64,000 nt of DNA from the NCBI GenBank assembly GCA_936450465.1, contig OW388297.1, positions 47,196,130 through 47,260,129 on the forward strand. The letters run 5' to 3'. Of this stretch, positions 57,835 through 64,000 are shown piece by piece (the first letter of the stretch is position 1; every line of letters starts with the position of its first letter). The notes beneath the pieces are model-generated. The model made no database searches. It saw only the letters and a list, made by a program, of their open reading frames with translations, and was not told where the DNA came from. The translations under genes and the position numbers were made by a program. Source of the DNA: Gibbula magus. Lineage: Eukaryota; Mollusca; Gastropoda; Trochida; Trochidae.

Positions 57835-59462
57835 AAAAGAAACCAAAGCCAGAACAATGCTATGTAGAAACCAATGACAGAACAATTTCATGTAGAAACC
57901 AATGACAGAACAATGCTATGTAGAAACCAACGACAGAACAATTTCATGTAGAAAACAATGACAGAACAATGCTATGTAGAAACCAATGACAGAACAATTT
58001 CATGTAGAAACCAATGACAGAACAATGCTATGTAGAAACCAATGACAGAACAATGTCATGTAGAATCCAAAGACAGAACAATGCTATGTAGAAACCAATG
58101 ACAGAACAAGTTCATGTAGAAACCAATGACAGAACAATGCTATGTAGAAACCAATGACAGAACAATGCTATGTAGAAACCAAAGACAGAACAATGCTATG
58201 TAGAAAACAATGACAGAACAATGCTATGTAGAAAACAATGACAGAACAATGCTATGTAGAAACCAATGACAGAACAATGCTATGTAGAAAACAATGACAG
58301 AACAATGCTATGTAGAAAACAATGACAGAACAATGCTATGTAGAAAACAATGACAGAACAATGCTATGTAGAAACCAAAGACAGAACAATGCTATGTGGA
58401 AAACAATGACAGAACAATGCTATGTAGAAAACAATGACAGAACAATGCTATGTAGAAAACAATGACAGAACAATGTCATGTAGAAACCAATGACAGAACA
58501 ATGCCATGTAGAAAACAATAACAGAACAATGCCATGTAGAAACCAATGACAGAACAATTTCATGTAGAAACCAAAGACAGAACAATGTCATGTAGAAAAC
58601 AATGACAGAACAATGCTATGTAGAAACCAATGACAGAACAATGCTATGTAGAAACCAATGACAGAACAATTTCATGTAGAAACCAATGACAGAACAATGC
58701 TATGTAGAAACCAATGACAGAACAATGCTATGTAGAAACCAATGACAGAACAATGCTATGTAGAAACCAAAGACAGAACAATGCTATGTAGAAAACAATG
58801 ACAGAACAATGCTATGTAGAAAACAATGACAGAACAATGCTATGTAGAAACCAATGACAGAACAATGCTATGTAGAAAACAATGACAGAACAATGCTATG
58901 TAGAAAACAATGACAGAACAATGCTATGTAGAAAACAATGACAGAACAATGCTATGTAGAAACCAAAGACAGAACAATGCAATGTGGAAAACAATGACAG
59001 AACAATGCTATGTAGAAAACAATGACAGAACAATGCTATGTAGAAAACAATGACAGAACAATGTCATGTAGAAACCAATGACAGAACAATGCCATGTAGA
59101 AAACAATAACAGAACAATGCCATGTAGAAACCAATGACAGAACAATTTCATGTAGAAACCAAAGACAGAACAATGTCATGTAGAAAACAATGACAGAACA
59201 ATGCTATGTAGAAAACAATGACAGAACAATACTATGTAGAAACCAATGACAGAACAATGTCATGTAGAAAACAATGACAGAACAATGATATGTAGAAAAC
59301 AATGACAGTACAATGCCATGTAGAAACCAATGACAGAACAATGCCATGTAGAAACCAACGACAGAACAATGATATGTAGAAAACAATGACAGAACAATGC
59401 CATGTAGAAAACAATAACAGAACAATGACATGTAAAAACCAATAACAGAACAAAGCTATGTT
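57835..59462 (+). repeat. 28-bp satellite, about 58 copies, with 588-bp higher-order repeat
   Basis: The unit is ACCAATGACAGAACAATGC plus TATGTAGAA (28 bp). Variants (TTTCATG, GTCATG, GCCATG, AACAATAAC, CCAAAGAC) are arranged in a fixed order that repeats. The marker ATGTGGAAA is near 58394 and 58982, and ACAATAACAG near 58515 and 59103, both 588 bp (21 units) apart. Long frames in three phases are artefacts, since 28 is not a multiple of three. Confidence 0.97.
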
Positions 59463-59529
59463 TAATGTTATATTTTGATTTTGTTGCGTTTCATACTTGT
59501 TCAAACAAATGATAAGACAACGATAAATA

Positions 59530-59885
59530 TATATAATAAAGGCCAACAACAATGCTATGAACAAACCAAAATGACAAGGCAATGCTATGAACAAACCAAA
59601 ATGACAAGACAATGCTATGAACAACCAAAACGACAAGACAGTACTATGAACAAATTAACGTCAAGACAGTGCTATGAACAAACCAAAATGACAAGAAAGT
59701 ACTATGAACAATGACAAGACAATACTATTAAAAAAGAAGTCATTAACATGACAATGCTATGAACAACCAACGACAAGACAATGCTATGGACAAACCAATG
59801 ACAAGAGAATACTATGTACAAACCAATGACAAGAGAATACTATGTACAAACCGATGACAAGACAATACTATGTACAAACAAATGA
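59530..59885 (+). repeat. Related decayed minisatellite
   Basis: Units such as CAATGCTATGAACAAACCAA plus AATGACAAGA (about 30 bp) share CAATGCTATG and ACCAATGACA words with the 28-bp satellite next door. They seem to be a diverged edge or a sister array. Confidence 0.85.
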
Positions 59886-60448
59886 TGTATTTGTTGCGAT
59901 TGATATATTTAGCGTGTATCGTGCCGCAGAGATGTGACAACATATTCAAGGACCATATATATTAAGTAAAGTGAGAGATCAAATGTTAAAACTGCCGTCA
60001 CAGTCATATCTGTATGTCTTGATTCAGTATTTGTTATCAATAAAATCTAGAATTTCAATTCTATGAAGAAAAGGAATGAAAAAGAGATAACAAATATTAT
60101 TTATGGACTCATAATAAAAAAAAACATTCGATATATGGAGTACAGTATCCGTCCAAGTTCTCACAAAGTGGACATCCTTATTACGAATGTGTACTTGTTA
60201 CATCATGCCGATTCTTAGTGAAAAGTCAAACAGGACATGATTCATATGTAGGACACGGACCTTATGTGACGTGGTGGCTATTTTTATAGAGAAGGCTCTA
60301 GAAATTAGAGATTACACGTGGAGAGTTGCGGCTGTGTCGGATGTACATTTCTGAAGGTTTTTAAAGAATTATAGCTCCTCTGGAGCCTGGATTTTCATTG
60401 GTTCGTGGCAAGACACGCAGGCGGCTCCAGACATTTACAAGGGTTTCA
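59886..60448. other. Intergenic DNA, nothing recognised
   Basis: No frame, terminal repeat or array seen. Confidence 0.4.
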
Positions 60449-60452
60449 CAAA

Positions 60453-60501
60453 CTGGCGGATCCAGGAATTTTGAAAGGGGGGTTCACCAATGGAAAAAGA
60501 T

Positions 60502-60540
<39 letters not shown>

Positions 60541-60544
60541 TTTT

Positions 60545-60598
<54 letters not shown>

Positions 60599-60648
60599 TC
60601 CCCCCCCCCCCCCCCACCCCCCCCCCTCTTCCTTGATCCGCCACTGCA
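60453..60648. mobile_element. hAT-like repeat with G36 and C50 runs
   Basis: The ends GGCGGATCCAGGAA and TTCCTTGATCCGCC are inverted repeats (13 of 14). CAGTGGCGGATC, read from the right end, is a common hAT-type terminus. Inside, 36 G's (60502-60537) face 50 C's (60547-60596) across a CACTTTTGG spacer, followed by more interrupted C runs. The proline- and glycine-rich frames over it are artefacts. Run lengths in the assembly may be inexact. Confidence 0.7.
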
Positions 60649-60798
60649 ATTAAATAGTACCAAAGAACATTCTAGACGCCTGAAATACCACCACACCCCC
60701 AGGGCCCACCCCCACCCCCTGCCCAATCCTCTGGATTCGTCCTGATACTCAAGAAATCTTGTATTCGACTCCTCAGCAGATGGGTTTATAAGTTGTAG

Positions 60799-61109
60799 GG
60801 GGATAGCGCAGTGGTTATAGCGCGTTCGGCTTCGGATCAAGAGGTCCGGGGTTCGAATCCTGCCAGGGGCACGGCAACTTTGTCTGCAGTAGGGAACTGT
60901 TCTACACGCAGTAAGGTTTGGGTGCAATGCTACACTGAGTTTCAGCGTAGTACCAACCATGGTTCGCTTATTCCAGCCGCTGCACGCAGGTTTCACCGCA
61001 GCGCATAGCCACATGGCGTTGCGGGCTATCTCCCTGCCATAATACTAGCAGCCGCGATATAAGTGAAATACTCTTGAAAGCGGCGTTAAACCCCAACTCA
61101 CTCACTCAC
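60799..61109 (+). mobile_element. tRNA-derived SINE, copy 2
   Basis: A box TAGCGCAGTGG (60804-60814), B box GGTTCGAATCC (60850-60860), the same body as copy 1 with an additional segment (CATAGCCACATGGCGTTGCG), and a tail AGCGGCGTTAAACC then ACTC repeats. Perfect 14-bp duplications TTTATAAGTTGTAG flank it (60785-60798, 61110-61123). Confidence 0.93.
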
Positions 61110-61123
61110 TTTATAAGTTGTAG

Positions 61124-62030
61124 AGCAACCAAATTGGGGCCACAAAGTACAAAACATGTAGCCCTAGGCCTCGACACCGCACTTATCGTGAACAGGACTT
61201 GCAAACTATGTTAATCATCAGCTGTAGTTGATGAATTTGTTTATTTATTCCCCAGCTTTTATAGAACAAAAAATAAACATATTTACATCAAATACTCATT
61301 GCCCAGATTAATGGCTAATTAAACAAATTTCTAAACCCATATCTTGGGCGATTTAATATCTAAAAAAATATCGAAACACTTTTGAGAAAAAGGTGAACAA
61401 AGTTAAATTATTATATCATGTAAACTGTGAAGTCCATCTAATGTAAACTCGTATACAGGCCTAGGCCTTTATCGTGACTATGTAGTAGACATTGGTAGAC
61501 GAAATAGTCTGGTTATATGTTGGACTAACTGTAACGATATATTTTATGTATTATAAATTATGTATTATGTTATCTGTGGTACCAACACGATGTTTTGTAT
61601 ATAGACAATATACGAGTTTCACTATGACTTACTTAATTTGCATTTTCTATGATTATCCTACCATACCTCCATTTATATATGGGTTGCTATGGGTTGCTGA
61701 GGGAAGAGAAGGGGAACGGGGGAGGGGATGGGGGTGTTTGGTAATACAGGAAGCTATCATCCGGCGTGGGAGACGTCTTAGGGTCGCAGGTTCTTGGGAA
61801 GTTATTACGAATCTCTCGTTATATACATTGCAATAACAAAATCATTCGAGTGAAATAATTGAAATGTTGTAGAGCCGGTTTGCATCAATGTAAGTTCAGC
61901 TGGTTTTATAACCCTTTCATAAATGTACTTCTAGAGAACTTAACAAAGTAAGCAATATATTATAAGGTTACATACGTAACATTGAACACACCTGGAATTA
62001 CTTACATAAAATACCTGTGATAGTTCGTCT
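61124..62030. other. Intergenic DNA
   Basis: The 114-codon open frame at 61492-61836 has no domain, signal or splice context that I can support. Confidence 0.4.
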
Positions 62031-62576
62031 TTAAAGACGCTTTAGCACGCCGTTCTCACTGAAATAAATTCTCTCATAAAACGTATATAAGTGTTACCAA
62101 TGGCTGAATAACACTCCTGAATCAACAAAAAGAGTTCTTACACGAACGTACATTGTTCGACTGATCCATGCGAGTCCATTTCCCATCGAGCGGCAATTTT
62201 AAGGTGTTAACATTGAAATGGCCGCTCGAATGTAGTTCATTTGATCCGACTGATGTAGCAATACCTATAGAGAAGAGTTTTAAATATGGTGCAATGATGA
62301 AATGGTCAACCATCTTGCTTTCTGAACTCGCAAAATCGCATGAGACCTACAAATCTACCTCAACCGAAGACTTCGACACAATTGTCGCTTTATATAGGTC
62401 GCACCATTTTCTTCCAATACTGATAGCCGTTTTCTATGCATGGGTACGGCTTTTCGAGTCGTGTAATGAGATGTTTTACCCGCTAACGTAACAATATTTT
62501 GTATGAACTTTGATAATAAATGGCAAATTTGAGAAAATATAATATGCACAAAAAAAACGTGCAACTGCGCCTTTAA
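62031..62576. mobile_element. Old copy of the TTAAAGGGGCAG MITE family
   Basis: The ends are TTAAAGACGCTTTAGCACG and ACGTGCAACTGCGCCTTTAA. Internal GTAATGAGATGTTTTACCCG and AATGGCAAATTTGAG match the family sub-terminal blocks. It is longer (546 bp) and strongly diverged. The 107-codon frame at 62168-62491 belongs to it. Confidence 0.65.
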
Positions 62577-64000
62577 TGTTCTCGTTATATCTTTCAAAAT
62601 GTATTCACAATTATAAGTATGTAGATAAGAAAACGAACATAGACGCACCAAGGTCATTGTTCACAGAAGCAACGTCGCGCTTTCTTGATTTAATCATTTA
62701 TAACTATTCAATATTCTTGTTTAAATATTAAATCATATGAAAATATTGGCAATATGAAAACTATTTTGCAAAGCGCCAGGGGCACAATAGCAGCCAACAG
62801 ACGTATGCAGATAGGAGCGTATTTTGCCGATCCCATTTCTATACAAGTGTTCAACCATCCATCACATCTCCACCTAGACACAATGACAGCACTCTGCGGC
62901 CCAAACAAGGCCACTGTTATCAGTGCCTGTAATATGAACATCAGTTTTATCTTCTGGCTTTGTGAGAAAATCTTTTACATAGTTGAGTCAATTTCCTATT
63001 TATAAAAGACCTATAACGCCTATACTGATTTTAAAGAGGCGAGAACAAACGATATCGTGGACAGCAGCTGGGCCTTTAATGTAAGACAGACAGACATTGT
63101 TATAGAAATGACGATGATGACAATGACGATGATGATGATGATGATGATGATAATGATGATAGTTAACATTATTGATATAAAGCCTCTCGTCCAAACCATT
63201 ATATCAATTAAAAGCCAAATCAAACCTATCACAGTCTAGAATGTTATAAAGTTCTTTCTGAAATGGAAGAACAGGTAGACGATATATCTTAGTCTATAAG
63301 AACAAATATCAATTTCGGTTTTTATGAGTTTTGTAAGAAAAATAGTTAATATATTGAACAAGATCGTTCTTACCTGCTGTGCAGTTGACAATGTCGGTTT
63401 AGAATTGAAATCGCTATTCTTGTAGTTGCAAATTTCCATAAAATAAACAACACTGGTTAAGGTGTTAAATGTATAATGTGTGTACGGTTGTGCCGTTTTC
63501 AAACTCATATTCAAACCAATGCAAATATCTCAAATTGAATTTATATTCCGTCTTTTGAATACAAGATACAGGTTCATAGAAATCCAATTTTAGATTGCAT
63601 AACACATCTAGTCTTTCTGTATATTGTTCTGAATCTCCGTACGAATAAATATGAAATGGACACATATCACAATGGTATAAAACATCAAATCAAATCATCA
63701 TTTCTAAATCTTCATCTTGTTTCATTGCAAATGTTAAGTTTAAACGATGTTTATTACACGCTAATATTCTTTCCCCGGTAATATGTCATTTTTATGTTGA
63801 AAATGCAATGCAATTGACACGTGATAAGAGTTTAAGCACTTTTTAAAACGTATTTTACAGTTTAAATAATATTTAAAACTTATACTCTACAGTTTAAGCA
63901 AATTAAAGTTTAAAAACAACGCATTTTAGAGTTTTAAAAACGCATTTTAGAGTTTAAACACTGTTTAAACGAATTTTAAAATCTAAACAATGTTTATAAC
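62577..64000. other. AT-rich end of the window
   Basis: No supported gene. It contains an (ATG)n/(GAT)n microsatellite at about 63108-63160 and, from about 63835 to the end, degenerate ~30-bp repeats of ACGCATTTTAGAGTTTAAA type. Confidence 0.45.
63835..64000 (+). repeat. Degenerate tandem repeat running off the window
   Basis: The word AACGCATTTTAGAGTTT and variants (ACGTATTTTACAGTTTAAA, ACTCTACAGTTTAAG) recur at irregular ~20-35 bp spacing. Confidence 0.6.

Noticed and set aside
57835..59462. CRISPR array
   Set aside because: Units are contiguous with no unique spacers, the genome is eukaryotic, and no cas genes are near.
59204..59636. Cysteine- and phenylalanine-rich periodic frames resembling membrane proteins
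   Set aside because: They follow the 28-bp satellite in all three frames of one strand; no start context, no introns and no family.
60398..61014. Proline- and glycine-rich frames up to 176 codons
   Set aside because: They are created by the G36/C50 homopolymers and read on into the neighbouring SINE.

Overview
The window reads as animal nuclear DNA, most likely from a mollusc. The genes are intron-rich with GT-AG introns. The intergenic DNA is AT-rich and packed with small non-autonomous transposons. The tandem-repeat elements (a CCGT-type microsatellite followed by ~145-170 bp units) resemble the pearl elements described from bivalves, and there are tRNA-derived SINEs ending in ACTC repeats. 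Phylum is an inference from gene and repeat style; species cannot be told from this sequence alone. There is no bacterial or phage gene organisation.

Three protein genes are well supported. On the minus strand, 6298-7407 is a single-exon bZIP factor of the CREBZF/Zhangfei type, with a perfect heptad zipper and a DHDY motif of the HCF-1-binding kind. Head to head with it, about 0.9 kb away, a seven-exon gene on the plus strand (8283-14298) encodes a complete UBE2Z-type E2 enzyme (USE1/FAT10 E2) of 293 residues. A four-exon ANTP-class homeobox gene (24290-33211, plus) encodes a 241-residue protein whose homeodomain is closest, from memory, to nematode CEH-19. A chain of phase-compatible putative exons on the minus strand (4022-5574) may be a fourth, unrecognised gene.

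Region by region: 1-3527 has no recognised gene; 3.5-4.0 kb holds a hAT-like MITE; 4.0-5.6 kb the putative exons; 6.3-14.3 kb the CREBZF/UBE2Z pair, whose UBE2Z introns carry several repeat families; 15.4-21 kb is a transposon field (pearl-like element, hAT-like MITE, foldback tandem-repeat elements, a dead Tc1/mariner copy holding a 22-bp minisatellite); 24.3-33.2 kb is the homeobox gene, whose 6.3-kb first intron contains a broken LINE. From 33.2 kb to the end no conserved gene is seen. That half is dominated by repeats: SINEs, foldback MITEs, TTAA-flanked MITEs (one nested inside an older copy), LINE fragments, a 33-bp array, and a 1.6-kb satellite with 28-bp units and a 588-bp higher-order repeat.

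The most informative structure is the transposon stratigraphy: several families have intact target-site duplications (9 bp, TTAA, TA, 8 bp, 12-14 bp) and datable nested insertions. I did not find a clear multi-gene 'system'; the less ordinary signals are the foldback family that repeatedly hit ATTGGT-type sites, and the unrelated element families that converge on one architecture.
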